NCBI GenBank assembly: GCA_025355505.1
Contig: JANXZM010000026.1
Coordinates: forward strand, 1-62,043
Reading direction: 5' to 3'
DNA from: Acidobacteriaceae bacterium
GTDB taxonomy: Bacteria; Acidobacteriota; Terriglobia; Terriglobales; Acidobacteriaceae
DNA: 62,043 nucleotides
The position numbers and the translations under genes are program-made. Of the stretch, positions 45,690 through 54,281 are shown one piece after another. Position 1 is the stretch's first letter. Every line of letters begins with the position of its first letter. A model generated the notes under the pieces. That model saw nothing but the letters and a program-made list of their open reading frames with translations, made no database searches and was not told where the DNA came from.

Positions 45690-46775
45690 TCAACTATTGA
45701 AGCGGCCAGCCGAGAATTTCGACACATCAATCTGCGGCGCCTGCCCGGTCATCATCTCCGCCATTACCTTCGCCGTCACCGGCGCCAGCAGAATTCCATC
45801 CCGAAAATGTCCGGTTGCCACGAAGTATCCCGCCGTCGGCGTTGCGCCCAGAATCGGCAACCCGTCGGGTGTTCCCGGACGCAGACCTGCCCACGCTTCC
45901 AGAATGCGGGCATCGGCCAATCTCGGAACCAGATCAATCGCCGCCTGCCGCAACTTCTCAATCGTCTCCGGCACCGTCTGCTTGTCGAATCCCGCTTCTT
46001 CCGCGGTCGCCCCGATTAGCATCCGCCCGTCGCTGCGCGGGATCAGGTAAACGTTCGGCGTGCGCACCACATGACGAACCAGTTCTTTTTCCGGCATGGC
46101 CACGCACAGCATCTGCCCTTTGACGGGCCGCGTCGGGAACGGGTGCGGTCCCATCTGCCCCGCCCAGGCTCCGGCACAATTCACCACCAGGCCCGCCGCA
46201 AATTGCGTTTTATTGGTGCGGACGCCGGATGCCTTGCCGGACGCCATTTCCACGGCCACTACATGGTCGCCCGACCAGAAATCAATGCCGCGATGTCGCG
46301 CGCCGGCGATGGCGGCCACCGTCAGATGTCGAGGATCGACGCTGCGTTCCTTTATATACAGCGGAGTGAAATGCGGCGCGGTCGCGTCCGGAATCCGAAA
46401 CGCCGACTCCAGTTCGCCGAGCGGCGCGGGCAAAGAATACGAGCTTTGCAGCCTCTGCTCCTGCAATGAATCGAGGTGCGATTCAAGAAAAACCAGCGTT
46501 CCCTCCGACCGCAGATCGATCTTCAGACCCGACTCATCCTCAAGCTCACGCACGAACTCGGGATACATCCGGGCGCTCGCCGTCGCCAGTTCCCGCAGCT
46601 CCGGCGGCGTTTCGGCGGCGAAGTCACACAACATACCACCCGCAGCCCAGGACGCCTCCCGCCCCGGTTCGCCTTTCTCCACCACCAGCACCCCTAGTCC
46701 CTGCTTCTGGAGTTCAATCGCCAGCGACAATCCGATGATGCCCGCTCCAACCACGATCGCGTCCCAGTTCTTCAT
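45690..46775 (-). CDS. thiO: Glycine oxidase ThiO (FAD-dependent amine oxidase)
   Basis: 361 residues. The FAD site is AIVVGAGIIGLSLAIELQKQG, then WAAGGMLCDF and LVVNCAGAWAGQMG, and the C-terminal GLRPGTPDGLPILG and GYFVATGHFRDGILLAPVTA match ThiO/DAO. ThiO supplies iminoacetate for the thiazole of thiamine. No other thiamine genes or a THI riboswitch are visible around it. Confidence 0.88.
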   Translation of the reverse strand: MKNWDAIVVGAGIIGLSLAIELQKQGLGVLVVEKGEPGREASWAAGGMLCDFAAETPPELRELATASARMYPEFVRELEDESGLKIDLRSEGTLVFLESHLDSLQEQRLQSSYSLPAPLGELESAFRIPDATAPHFTPLYIKERSVDPRHLTVAAIAGARHRGIDFWSGDHVVAVEMASGKASGVRTNKTQFAAGLVVNCAGAWAGQMGPHPFPTRPVKGQMLCVAMPEKELVRHVVRTPNVYLIPRSDGRMLIGATAEEAGFDKQTVPETIEKLRQAAIDLVPRLADARILEAWAGLRPGTPDGLPILGATPTAGYFVATGHFRDGILLAPVTAKVMAEMMTGQAPQIDVSKFSAGRFNS

Positions 46776-46824
46776 GCTTTTATTTTAGCCGTAAGTTCCG
46801 TCCGGCCCAGAACCTCAAACGCAA

Positions 46825-46853
46825 TTGACAGCAACCCATATCTCACAAACAAT
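46825..46853 (+). promoter_or_regulatory. Candidate sigma-70 promoter for the coiled-coil protein
   Basis: TTGACA (46825-46830), 17-bp spacer, then AACAAT (46848-46853). SD GGAG lies at 46877-46880 before ATG 46889. The -10 is weak, so this is tentative. Confidence 0.35.
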
Positions 46854-46888
46854 AGGCTCTACAGTCCACTTCAAACGGAGACCCCCTT

Positions 46889-47725
46889 ATGTCTGAAGGC
46901 GAGCAACCGGTCGTTTACCACCCCGAGTCGCAGAGCAATATTGGCAAGTGGATACTCACAGCGCTGGCCGTCGCCTTTGTCGGCGCGTCGTCGTTCTTCA
47001 TTTACGACCACCACGGCAAGCTCGGAAAAGTCACGCAAGATCAAGCCGCCAGCCAAAAACAAATTGGCGATCTGACCAAGCGCATGCAGTCCGCCGAAGC
47101 CGATTCTGAGACCCTGGCCCAGCAGTTGGGTATGACCAAGAAAGAATTGGTGACGCGTGCTGACGCCTTGCAGCATCAACAGCAAGCCGCATCGGCGCGC
47201 ATCGCGGCACAGGCGGTAGAAGAGAAAAAAGATGTAAGCGCCGTTGCTGGAGAAGTAGGATCCGTGAAGTCCGACGTCGGCGGCGTGAAGACCGATGTGG
47301 CCGCCACCAAAGCGTCGCTCGAGGCCACCATCGCCAAACTGCAGGGCACTATCGGCGATCTCGGCGTGCAGAGCGGACTGATCGCCAACACGCGCGGCGA
47401 TCTGGAAGCCCTCAAACACAGGGGCGACCGGCAGTACTACGAGTTCGCCTTGTTGAAGGGAGCCAAGCCGCAGGCGTTCTCGACTGTGGCTTTGCAGCTC
47501 AAGAAGACCGATCCTAAGAAGGGCAAATACACGCTGAACGTCACCGCCGACGACAAATCCATCGAGAAAAAAGACAAGAACCAGAGCGAGCCAGTGCAGT
47601 TCTACACTGGACGCGAGCACATGCTCTATGAACTCGTGGTCTGGACTGTGGACAAGAACAAGATCACCGGCTACCTGAGCACGCCAAAGAACGCGCCCGT
47701 GCCGATCACCGCAACACCGCAATAG
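46889..47725 (+). CDS. Membrane-anchored coiled-coil protein, unknown function
   Basis: 278 residues. N-terminal cytoplasmic stub, one membrane helix (about 20-40, KWILTALAVAFVGASSFFIYD). A long coiled coil (about 45-165) then has heptads such as KRMQSAEADSETLAQQL and GVKTDVAATKASLEATI. A C-terminal beta-rich domain (about 180-270) contains YYEFALLKGAKPQAF and REHMLYELVVWTVDKNKITGYLS. Start is supported by SD GGAG. I do not recognise the family; it resembles an extracytoplasmic tether. Confidence 0.75.
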   Translation: MSEGEQPVVYHPESQSNIGKWILTALAVAFVGASSFFIYDHHGKLGKVTQDQAASQKQIGDLTKRMQSAEADSETLAQQLGMTKKELVTRADALQHQQQAASARIAAQAVEEKKDVSAVAGEVGSVKSDVGGVKTDVAATKASLEATIAKLQGTIGDLGVQSGLIANTRGDLEALKHRGDRQYYEFALLKGAKPQAFSTVALQLKKTDPKKGKYTLNVTADDKSIEKKDKNQSEPVQFYTGREHMLYELVVWTVDKNKITGYLSTPKNAPVPITATPQ

Positions 47726-47745
47726 CAGCAACCGCAACGATAGCA

Positions 47746-48270
47746 ATGCTGCCCGCGAACGCGCACACGCTCCTTGAAATCGCACTCCGCACCGGAGTCA
47801 TCTACTGCCTCGTGCTGATCGGAATTCGCATCAGCGGCAAAAGGGAAGTCGGCCAGATGACTCCCTTCGATCTCACCCTTCTCCTGCTGCTTTCGAACTC
47901 CGTACAGAACGCCATGACCGGCCCCGACACTTCGCTGGCAGGAGGCGCGGTGGCCGCCGCCACTCTGCTCATCCTCAACTACCTTGTGGCCGAGCTTTCC
48001 GGCGGGAATCGCCGCTTCCGGAAATATATTCAGGGACAGCCCACTCTGCTCGTGCACAACGGCGAGGTCATCCAAGCCCACATGGCCAAAGAGCACGTCA
48101 GCATGGACGAACTGCAACGCGCACTCCGTGAGCACGGTGTCGCCACCTACAAAGAAGCCGCGCTCGCCGTGCTCGAGGTCGATGGCTCCATCAGCGTTCT
48201 CAAGTACGACGACCTCGCGCCGACCGCCCAAACCCACCTCAACCGCCGCCGATTCTTGAAGAAGAACTAA
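47746..48270 (+). CDS. DUF421 (YetF-type) membrane protein
   Basis: 174 residues. Two to three helices (LEIALRTGVIYCLVLIGIRI, TLLLLLSNSVQNAM, AAATLLILNYLVAE) then a cytoplasmic YetF-like domain (GQPTLLVHNGEVIQAHMAKEHVSMDELQRALREHGV). The beta-alpha module and the GKREVGQMTPFDL motif mark the family. Role unknown in most bacteria. Starts 20 bp after the coiled-coil gene, so likely co-transcribed. Confidence 0.88.
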   Translation: MLPANAHTLLEIALRTGVIYCLVLIGIRISGKREVGQMTPFDLTLLLLLSNSVQNAMTGPDTSLAGGAVAAATLLILNYLVAELSGGNRRFRKYIQGQPTLLVHNGEVIQAHMAKEHVSMDELQRALREHGVATYKEAALAVLEVDGSISVLKYDDLAPTAQTHLNRRRFLKKN

Positions 48271-48444
48271 ACACCTCCACCCGCTGTTTCTTTGGCTGCC
48301 TTGGCGTAGCCGCTCTCTAGCTGCCCTTGGTTCAAGTAAGTTTTGTATCAGGGTTTCGCTTCAGCTTCAGCCATACCCTAAGTGCCGTGTGATGAGCGCG
48401 CCTTTAGTCGCTGCTTTTGGGCGCTGCAGTTTCACCACACGCCG

Positions 48445-49866
48445 CTACGGCCGCGTCATCTTCTCCGGCTTCATCAGCAGATCAAATTCCTCACCCGTAA
48501 GATATCCCAGCTTCAACGCCGCCTCGCGCAAGCTGCTGTGCTCGACGTGCGCCGCGTGCGCAATCTGCGCCGCCTTGTCGTACCCCACTTTCGGAGCGAG
48601 CGCCGTCACCAGCATCAAAGAATTCTTTACATACCAGTCCACCTTGGCGCGATCCACTTCAATGCCTTTCACCATGTACTCCACATATCCATGGCAGGCG
48701 TCGGTAATCAAAGTCACCGAGTGTAGAAAGTTATAGATGATCACCGGCTTGAACACGTTGAGCTCAAAGTTGCCCTGCGATCCGGCGAATCCCACCGCCG
48801 CCGTCGCTCCGTGAACCTGCACGCAGACCATAGTCATCGCTTCGCATTGCGTGGGATTTACCTTGCCCGGCATGATGGACGATCCTGGCTCATTCTCCGG
48901 AATCGACAGCTCACCCAGCCCGCACCGCGGACCGGAAGCCAGCCACCGAATATCATTGGAGATCTTCATCAGCGACGCGGCCAGCGTCTGCATCGCGCCT
49001 TGCGCAAACACGATCTCATCGTGGGAAGAAAGCGCGGCAAACTTGTTGGGATGCGAGCGGAAGGGAAGTCCCGTCAATTCCGCAATCTTCGCGGCGGCGC
49101 GCTCGGCAAATTCCGGATGCGTGTTCAGTCCCGTGCCCACCGCGCTTCCGCCGATCGCCAGATCGTAAAGCCCATCCAGCACAAGCTCCAGCCGCTTCAT
49201 ATCGCGATCCAGCAGACTGGCCCAGCCGCCAAATTCCTGTCCTATGGTCAAAGGCACAGCATCCTGCAGATGGGTGCGGCCAATCTTCACCACCTCTTCA
49301 AATTCCTTCGCCTTGGCTGCGATCGCATCGCGCACCGTCTTAATCGCCGGAATCAGCGCGTTCTTAACCCGCTCCGCCGCCGCAATGTGCATCGCCGTAG
49401 GAAACGTGTCGTTCGACGACTGCGACATGTTGACGTGATCGTTCGGATGCACCGGCTTCTTCGACCCCATCTCGCCGCCCGCCATCTCAATCGCGCGATT
49501 GGAGATGACCTCATTCACGTTCATATTGGTCTGCGTGCCCGACCCCGTCTGCCAAATGCGCAGCGGGAACTGGTCATCCAGCTTGCCGGCGATGACTTCG
49601 TCGGCGGCCTGCTCGATGAGCTTCGCTATCTCAGACGGAAGTTTGCCCAGGTCCTGATTCACCAGCGCGCAAGCCTTCTTAAGCGCGCCAAACGCCCGAA
49701 TCAGCTCCGGAGGCATGACGTCGCGCCCAATGTTGAAATGCAGCAGCGAGCGCTGCGTCTGCGCCCCCCAGTAAACGTTCGCCGGGACTTCGATCTTCCC
49801 CAGGCTGTCGGATTCAATGCGGGTCTTCACTTGGGTCGGGGCGGCGGGTGTGGGATGAGTAGACAT
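48445..49866 (-). CDS. fumC: Class II fumarate hydratase
   Basis: 473 residues, normal length. Motifs are [51 protein letters not shown] and the superfamily signature [17 protein letters not shown]. Converts fumarate to malate without an iron-sulfur cluster. It ends with [21 protein letters not shown]. Only 30 bp separate its start from the stop of an upstream toxin-like gene. A second copy of its 5' 230 bp lies further upstream with a promoter-like TATAAT, so the present gene may depend on read-through or a new promoter. Confidence 0.97.
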   Translation of the reverse strand: MSTHPTPAAPTQVKTRIESDSLGKIEVPANVYWGAQTQRSLLHFNIGRDVMPPELIRAFGALKKACALVNQDLGKLPSEIAKLIEQAADEVIAGKLDDQFPLRIWQTGSGTQTNMNVNEVISNRAIEMAGGEMGSKKPVHPNDHVNMSQSSNDTFPTAMHIAAAERVKNALIPAIKTVRDAIAAKAKEFEEVVKIGRTHLQDAVPLTIGQEFGGWASLLDRDMKRLELVLDGLYDLAIGGSAVGTGLNTHPEFAERAAAKIAELTGLPFRSHPNKFAALSSHDEIVFAQGAMQTLAASLMKISNDIRWLASGPRCGLGELSIPENEPGSSIMPGKVNPTQCEAMTMVCVQVHGATAAVGFAGSQGNFELNVFKPVIIYNFLHSVTLITDACHGYVEYMVKGIEVDRAKVDWYVKNSLMLVTALAPKVGYDKAAQIAHAAHVEHSSLREAALKLGYLTGEEFDLLMKPEKMTRP

Positions 49867-49895
49867 AATGGGATCTAGGATATACGGCGACCGAT

Positions 49896-50249
49896 TCAGA
49901 TGTCTTTTTTTCGAGGCTTCGGCGGCAGTTGCATTTCGATGAAGTCATAGCTTCCCCGTGTCGCCGCATCGACTTTGGACGCTATCGCCGCGCCGTGATC
50001 ACGCACGATAGGCCAGATGTTGGAACCGAGCGCGACCAGGGCGAGCTTCCGGCCCGTCAGGTTTTGCTGATACCTGATGTTTTGATCGGATGTAATCATC
50101 ACGTCAAATCCCGCCGCTTCAGCGGCCTTGAGAAGCTCGCCGTTTTCAAGCTGGGGATGCCATCCCATTTCGACGAACGTGCGCACTTCATGGCCGGACA
50201 GGAAGCGGCGCGCGCCGACAGGAACGTTCTTGTCAAACAGGATGCGCAA
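49896..50249 (-). CDS. DUF5615 PIN-like toxin
   Basis: 117 residues from TTG 50249 ([23 protein letters not shown]). The PIN-like acidic residues appear in [26 protein letters not shown]. Overlaps the DUF433 gene by 17 bp. The DUF433-DUF5615 order is a common type II toxin-antitoxin-like arrangement; toxicity is predicted rather than shown. Lies between the intact fumC and a duplicated fumC 5' end. Confidence 0.85.
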   Translation of the reverse strand: MRILFDKNVPVGARRFLSGHEVRTFVEMGWHPQLENGELLKAAEAAGFDVMITSDQNIRYQQNLTGRKLALVALGSNIWPIVRDHGAAIASKVDAATRGSYDFIEMQLPPKPRKKDI

Positions 50250-50469
50250 CGCGATGGCTCTGTGCGTAAGTCACAATTGCCTCGATGCAATCGGGCGGCA
50301 ATTCAAACTGTTCGGCGATTTCGGAGACGCTCACGCCATAGTCGAAGTTATCGACAATCGCGTTGGCCGGCATCCGTGTGCCGCGCAGCACGGGTGCGCC
50401 GCTTTGCACTCCCGGCGTGGTCTCGACTAACGGGCATTCCGACCAATCGACTTTATCTGGTGTAGCCAT
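50233..50469 (-). CDS. DUF433 antitoxin-like DNA-binding protein
   Basis: 78 residues. Typical DUF433 pattern: GVQSGAPVLRGTRMPANAIVDNFDYGVSVSEIAEQFELPPDCIEAIVTYA, a winged/HTH-like module (middle half). First gene of the pair, ATG at 50469. Expected to autoregulate the pair. The toxin's TTG start lies inside its end. Confidence 0.88.
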   Translation of the reverse strand: MATPDKVDWSECPLVETTPGVQSGAPVLRGTRMPANAIVDNFDYGVSVSEIAEQFELPPDCIEAIVTYAQSHRVAHPV

Positions 50470-50546
50470 GGCGACCTCCCGGCCATTATCATTCCACGGT
50501 TTCCCTCAAAATACCAGTCTTAGCGCCGCCATGTCGCGCCATGGAA

Positions 50547-50776
50547 GGAAGCTTGCCCAGGTCCTGATTCACCAGCGCGCAAGCCTTCTTAAGCGCGCCA
50601 AACGCCCGAATCAGCTCCGGAGGCATGACGTCGCGCCCAATGTTGAAATGCAGCAGCGAGCGCTGCGTCTGCGCCCCCCAGTAAACATTCGCCCGGACTT
50701 CGATCTTCCCCAGGCTGTCGGATTCAATGCGGGTCTTCACTTGGGTTGGGGTGGCGGGGTCGGCAAAAGTGGACAT
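50547..50776 (-). pseudogene. Duplicated 5' end of fumC (truncated copy)
   Basis: Aligns to 49637-49866 at a constant 910-bp offset, with only a handful of mismatches over about the first 200 bp and more divergence at the start codon end. Encodes the first ~75 residues of fumarase, then runs into unrelated sequence. It is the promoter-proximal copy: a TATAAT lies 43 bp upstream of its ATG (50774-50776). Probably the original 5' end, left after the DUF433-DUF5615 cassette arrived. Confidence 0.88.
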
Positions 50777-50818
50777 AGTGTGATCCTGATTCGAGCGGAA
50801 AGATGAACGCAACCGATG

Positions 50819-50824
50819 ATTATA
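50819..50824 (-). promoter_or_regulatory. TATAAT -10 box of the truncated fumC copy
   Basis: Minus strand reads GCGCTATAATCATCGG. There is no clear -35 at 17 bp. It is placed about right to transcribe the fumC fragment and, by read-through, the DUF433-DUF5615 pair. Confidence 0.4.
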
Positions 50825-50897
50825 GCGCTTCTTCGCGCGGGTTCCGCCGAGAAACCTACTGCTTGACGTTAAACGCTGGACGGAATAGGATAAACAG

Positions 50898-51176
50898 GTG
50901 ATCAGGTCGTTCCGTTGCGCGGAAACCGGGCGACTTCACCACCGGCAGCCGGGTCGCCGCTTTCGAGCCGTGGAACGGGTTGCCCGCAGAAAGCTTCGCC
51001 AGCTAGACAGCGCTACGCAGTTGCGCGATCTGGCAGCACCGCCGGGGAACCGGCTGGAAGCCTTGCGCGGCGAGCGGAAGGGGCAACACAGTATCCGGAT
51101 CAACAACCAGTGGCGTCTTTGTTTTGTCTGGCGCGACGGAAATACCCACGACGTCGAGATCGTGGACTACCACTAA
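50898..51176 (+). CDS. higB: HigB/RelE-type toxin
   Basis: 92 residues from GTG 50898 with AGGA at 50886-50889. The HigB signature is [38 protein letters not shown]. These are ribosome-dependent mRNA interferases. Toxin-first order with an XRE antitoxin downstream is typical of HigBA. Confidence 0.92.
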   Translation: MIRSFRCAETGRLHHRQPGRRFRAVERVARRKLRQLDSATQLRDLAAPPGNRLEALRGERKGQHSIRINNQWRLCFVWRDGNTHDVEIVDYH

Positions 51177-51249
51177 GTGTTGGCAAAGAGCGTTGAACGT
51201 TACGGTTTGTCCCGGCGGCAGACGCATGGAGAAAGAGAAAGAGGAAGCA

Positions 51250-51579
51250 ATGGCTAAGTCCCAACATCTCCTTCCCGCGATCCATCCCGGCGAGATTCTG
51301 CGTGCCGACTTCATGGAGCCACTTCAGCTCAGCATGAATCGTCTGGCGCTCGATCTAAGAGTGCCGGTCACACGGATCGCCGAGATCGTTCACGAACGTC
51401 GTGGGATCACTCCGGACACGGCCCTGCGCCTGGCTCGGTACTTCAATACCAGCGCCGGATTCTGGATGAATCTTCAGACTGCCTACGATCTGGAAGTTGC
51501 CGAGGACAAGTTGTCGCGCACCATCGAAAGAGAAGTCCGTCCCTCTTCCATCGCGGCTGCGCACTCGATTTCTGGATAG
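51250..51579 (+). CDS. higA: HigA antitoxin (XRE HTH)
   Basis: 109 residues from ATG 51250 (MAKSQHLLPAIHPGEILRADF); GAGGAAG directly before it is a good ribosome site, and ATG 51226 is an alternative. HTH region AIHPGEILRADFMEPLQLSMNRLALDLRVPVTRIAEIVHERRGITPDTALRLARYF is classic HigA. It binds toxin and represses the operon. Separated from higB by 73 bp. Confidence 0.94.
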   Translation: MAKSQHLLPAIHPGEILRADFMEPLQLSMNRLALDLRVPVTRIAEIVHERRGITPDTALRLARYFNTSAGFWMNLQTAYDLEVAEDKLSRTIEREVRPSSIAAAHSISG

Positions 51580-51648
51580 TCGCAGTGGAAGCCGCTTCTC
51601 GAAAAGCGGCGGGTGGCCCAGCCCACTGCATCAAAATACGCACGAAGG

Positions 51649-51703
51649 GGTGCCCCGTCCAAGCTCCGCTTGGGCGGGTCCTTTGATCTTTTTTCATGAC
51701 GAC
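51649..51703. repeat. 55-bp direct repeat, copy 1 (GTGCCCCGTCCAAGCTCC)
   Basis: Identical by eye to 52632-52686 over 55 bp. It contains the hairpin CCAAGC-TCC-GCTTGG and ends TTTTTTCATGACGAC. The gap 51580-51833 also holds a CCGCTT-CTCGAA-AAGCGG hairpin and the block that recurs near 53360. Confidence 0.85.
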
Positions 51704-51771
51704 GGCGGGTGGGCCACTTTAACGCGAGAAGCATAGCGCGCGTTGTCAATTGTTTGGCAGAGAAGAAAAAG

Positions 51772-51844
51772 GGGGTGCGCCGCTTCTCGCGCTTTTCGAG
51801 AAGTGGCCTGCCGAACCGCCGACACCGTCCGCTTTACGCGACCG
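51772..51844. repeat. GGGGTGCGCCGCTTCTCG block, copy 1
   Basis: Recurs as 53360-53426 (GGGGTGCACCACGTCTCG... CCGAACCGCCGAC... TTACGCG-CCGG). The CTTCTCG-CGCTTTT-CGAGAAG hairpin is inside. It overlaps the final codons of the adjacent membrane-protein gene. Confidence 0.65.
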
Positions 51845-52295
51845 GTGGACTGTCGTGGCTCCGTAGTGACAATGCTAGGCCAACGGCCATAAGGGCGAGG
51901 AGGGCGAGGTTCACGAAGAAGCCCGGTGGTGTTCCGGTCCTGACAATGGGCATCACAAGAAAAATCAGTCTTCTACTCAGGTGTTCCAGCAGGAGTAGGG
52001 CAAACATGAAGGGAACCAAGGCACGATATCGAGCCAGGACCACGATACATAGCAAGCAGATGACGAGCTGGGCCAGTCCCCAGGCCGCAAAAAGAGAAAC
52101 GACTGCCTGAGCGCTGGCCGGCGTGAATGTGTCCAGTGGAATCCCATCTGCCGAACTCGCCACCATGTGGCCGTTGAAAATGGAGTTGACGCTCATGGCA
52201 ACTTTCATAAGCATGACTAAGGCAAAGAGCCAGAGCGCGAGCTTGTAGCCGTGATAGGTGTTGTCGACTTGCCGGGGAAGAAGTCGGTTGAGCAT
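51834..52295 (-). CDS. Small integral membrane protein, unknown
   Basis: 153 residues from ATG 52295 (MLNRLLPRQVDNTYHGYKLALWL). Four hydrophobic helices, including WLFALVMLMKVAMSV, AVVSLFAAWGLAQLVICLLCIVVL and LVPFMFALLLLEHLSRR. The frame extends further upstream but only through repeat sequence. The final residues (SPPVA) come from a repeat block, so the C-terminus may be altered. No recognisable family. Confidence 0.6.
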   Translation of the reverse strand: MLNRLLPRQVDNTYHGYKLALWLFALVMLMKVAMSVNSIFNGHMVASSADGIPLDTFTPASAQAVVSLFAAWGLAQLVICLLCIVVLARYRALVPFMFALLLLEHLSRRLIFLVMPIVRTGTPPGFFVNLALLALMAVGLALSLRSHDSPPVA

Positions 52296-52411
52296 GGGAA
52301 TCCTCAGATAACGACGATCGGCTTCATAGCTGATTTCCTTCCATGGGCCGCTTGAACGGGGAAGTATAACGCGGATTTGTCTTTCAACATTTACCGAAAT
52401 AACTAGGGGTG

Positions 52412-52594
52412 CGCAGTTCTCGCGCTTTTTGAGAAAGCCTGCCCTGAGCGATAGCCGAAGGGCGGCCTGCCGATCCGCCTCATCCCCTTTGGGATCCCCG
52501 CGCCATTTTTCATCACCAAAATTCCGTACGCACGTCACAGACTTCCCATGCACCAAATGTAACAATGGCTTCCTGATTGGTAGCGAAGCGCGTG
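52412..52594. repeat. Mosaic repeat island, copy 2 of the core block
   Basis: 52475-52594 matches 52965-53084 over 120 bp with 3 mismatches. It carries CTCATCCCCTTTGGGATCCCCG, CCGTACGCACGTCACAGACTT and CCAAATGTAACAATGG. The left part (CTCGCGCTTTTTGAGAAAG, CCTGAGCGATAGCCGAAGGGC) is a further repeat. The stretch 52296-53427 holds no supportable gene. Confidence 0.85.
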
Positions 52595-52631
52595 GCGGGT
52601 GGCCCACCCTACTCCTTTTCAAACTCTCGAG

Positions 52632-52686
52632 GGTGCCCCGTCCAAGCTCCGCTTGGGCGGGTCCTTTGATCTTTTTTCATGACGAC
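52632..52686. repeat. 55-bp direct repeat, copy 2
   Basis: Identical by eye to 51649-51703, at an offset of 983 bp. Located between core-block copies 2 and 3. Confidence 0.85.
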
Positions 52687-52892
52687 GTTGCCGGCTGGCC
52701 CCTCAAAGCGCCGCTATTCTATAATCAACACCACTTTCGCAGCCCAAAGAAAACTCCGGCCAAACTCAAAATGAAAATCCTGAACCTCTTCAATACCCGA
52801 TGACGATGTGGAAAGATCCGGAAGCGCCGCACGCAGTTGAAAATCTAAGTAAGACAATACCGCTCCACCTTATACGAGTGGAGATGAAGAAA

Positions 52893-53346
52893 TAACGTGG
52901 TGCCTCAGGTCTCGCGCTTTTCCAGAAAGCCCGCCCTGAGCCATAGCCGAAGCGTGGCCTGCCACCGCCTCATCCCCTTTGGGATCCCCGCGCCATTTTT
53001 CATCACCAAAATCCCGTACGCACGTCACAGACTTCCCATGCGCCAAATGTAACAATGGTTTCCTGATTGGTAGCGAAGCGCGTGCCTGTCTCGGCCCGTC
53101 TCGAACGACGGGTCCGTCATGGTGCACCAAGACCATCTCAGCGTTCTTTGACAATGGATACGAGACACAATTTACCCCGCTTCAGAGGCCGGTCAAACCA
53201 CGGAAGCGGCAAGAAATCCCGTAAGTCCTTATTCTGGAATACTTTGATATAAGTCCTTTGGATTCAAAGACCGAAGCAAAAAATTCCCGCCAAGCCCATG
53301 ATTTCATTAGACCAGGGGGGAGGGGGGTAGGGGTACTAAGTAGTAA
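52893..53346. repeat. Mosaic repeat island, copy 3 (core block plus G-tract block)
   Basis: Three modules: 52965-53084 (core), 53131-53155 (CATCTCAGCGTTCTTTGACA), 53215-53346 (TATTCTGGAATA, AAGTCCTT words, GGGGGGAGGGGGG tract). The first and third also form the insert at the mutS tail. This copy lacks the 100-bp palindromic interruption seen there. Confidence 0.85.
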
Positions 53347-53427
53347 TATCATCGAGACCGGGGGTGCACCACGTCTCGCTTTTGAGGAGTGGCCACCGAA
53401 CCGCCGACTCCGCCTTACGCGGCCGGA

Positions 53428-54183
53428 TCAGATCGACTTCACCGGAATCGCCACCACATCATCCACCAGGCCGACTTCCTTCTGCACAAACGGCTCAGCG
53501 TAGGTGACACCGCCGAGCATGCCGTAATAGCGGGCCATGGATTCCACCCGCGCCCGAATTTCTTTTTGCGCGGGAAAGATTCCGCTGCCGGCCTCCTGAT
53601 CGGTGAACTGAGACTTGTAAGCCATCAGCGAGGCGAAGCGCGTTTCGAACTGGTCGGTGATGTCCACAACAAACGTAGGCCGCACGTCGCGGTACAGGCT
53701 GGCGTAAATAATTTTGAAAGGACGATGAGGTGAAGCCGCATCGGTGACGTTTTCACTGGGAGCTGACAACTGAGAGCTGACGGCTGTGTCCAGTTTGGCC
53801 AGTCCCGCCAGAAAGCTGGCTTCATATCCCAGCACCGAGGCGGTGTAGTGGTCGGGATGGCGCCCCTCCCAGTAGGGAAGGATCAGCACTCGCGGACGCT
53901 GTTCGCGGATTACGCGAGCGACCTTCAGGCGATTCTCCCAGGTATTTTCAACGCGGCCGTCGGGAATATCGAGCGCGTGGCGCCAGGAAACTTTCAGGAT
54001 GCGTGCTGCCTCCGCCGCTTCACGCGCGCGATCTTCAATCGTGCCCCGCGTCCCCATCTCACCTTGCGCGAGGTCGAGGATGCCGGTGCGGTATCCTCGC
54101 TCGGCCATTTTGAGCAGAGTTCCGGCGCAGGTTTGTTCTACATCATCGCGGTGTGCGGCTAGGGCGAGAATGTCGACAGGCAT
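53428..54183 (-). CDS. bshB1: PIG-L/BshB1-family N-acetylglucosaminyl deacetylase (bacillithiol-type)
   Basis: 251 residues from ATG 54183 (MPVDILALAAHRDDVEQTCAG). Zinc motif is AAHRDDVE with His, Asp and Asp, plus GRHPDHYTAS (His). MGTRGTIEDRAREAAEAA and DGRVENTWENRLKVARVIRE match BshB1. BshB1 deacetylates GlcNAc-malate in bacillithiol synthesis; BshA and BshC are not in this window. Residues about 133-143 (SSQLSAPSEN) coincide with a CTGACAACTGAGAGCTGAC repeat and seem to be an extra loop. Confidence 0.85.
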   Translation of the reverse strand: MPVDILALAAHRDDVEQTCAGTLLKMAERGYRTGILDLAQGEMGTRGTIEDRAREAAEAARILKVSWRHALDIPDGRVENTWENRLKVARVIREQRPRVLILPYWEGRHPDHYTASVLGYEASFLAGLAKLDTAVSSQLSAPSENVTDAASPHRPFKIIYASLYRDVRPTFVVDITDQFETRFASLMAYKSQFTDQEAGSGIFPAQKEIRARVESMARYYGMLGGVTYAEPFVQKEVGLVDDVVAIPVKSI

Positions 54184-54189
54184 TTTGTA

Positions 54190-54264
54190 ATTTCGTAATC
54201 GGGTAATTGTGTAATTTAAAACCAAAAACTTCTCAGGTTCAAAATTACACAATTACCCGATTAC
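54190..54264. repeat. Inverted AT-rich repeat (GGGTAATTGTGTAATTT)
   Basis: TAATCGGGTAATTGTGTAA and its complement around 54241-54263 (TTACACAATTACCCGATTA) form a long stem between bshB1 (minus) and the ABC-2 permease (minus, upstream). Could be a terminator or attenuator, but a related inverted pair is at 12925-13075. Confidence 0.6.
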
Positions 54265-54281
54265 AAGATTACAGAATCGCT

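Noticed and set aside
46800-46888. THI-box riboswitch near thiO
   Set aside because: No conserved TPP-riboswitch core was seen on either strand.
50489-50812. A separate fumarase gene
   Set aside because: Only the first ~75 codons match; then unrelated sequence. It is a truncated duplicate.
52296-53427. Hidden gene in the repeat island
   Set aside because: Only short frames over repeats; no ribosome site or motif.
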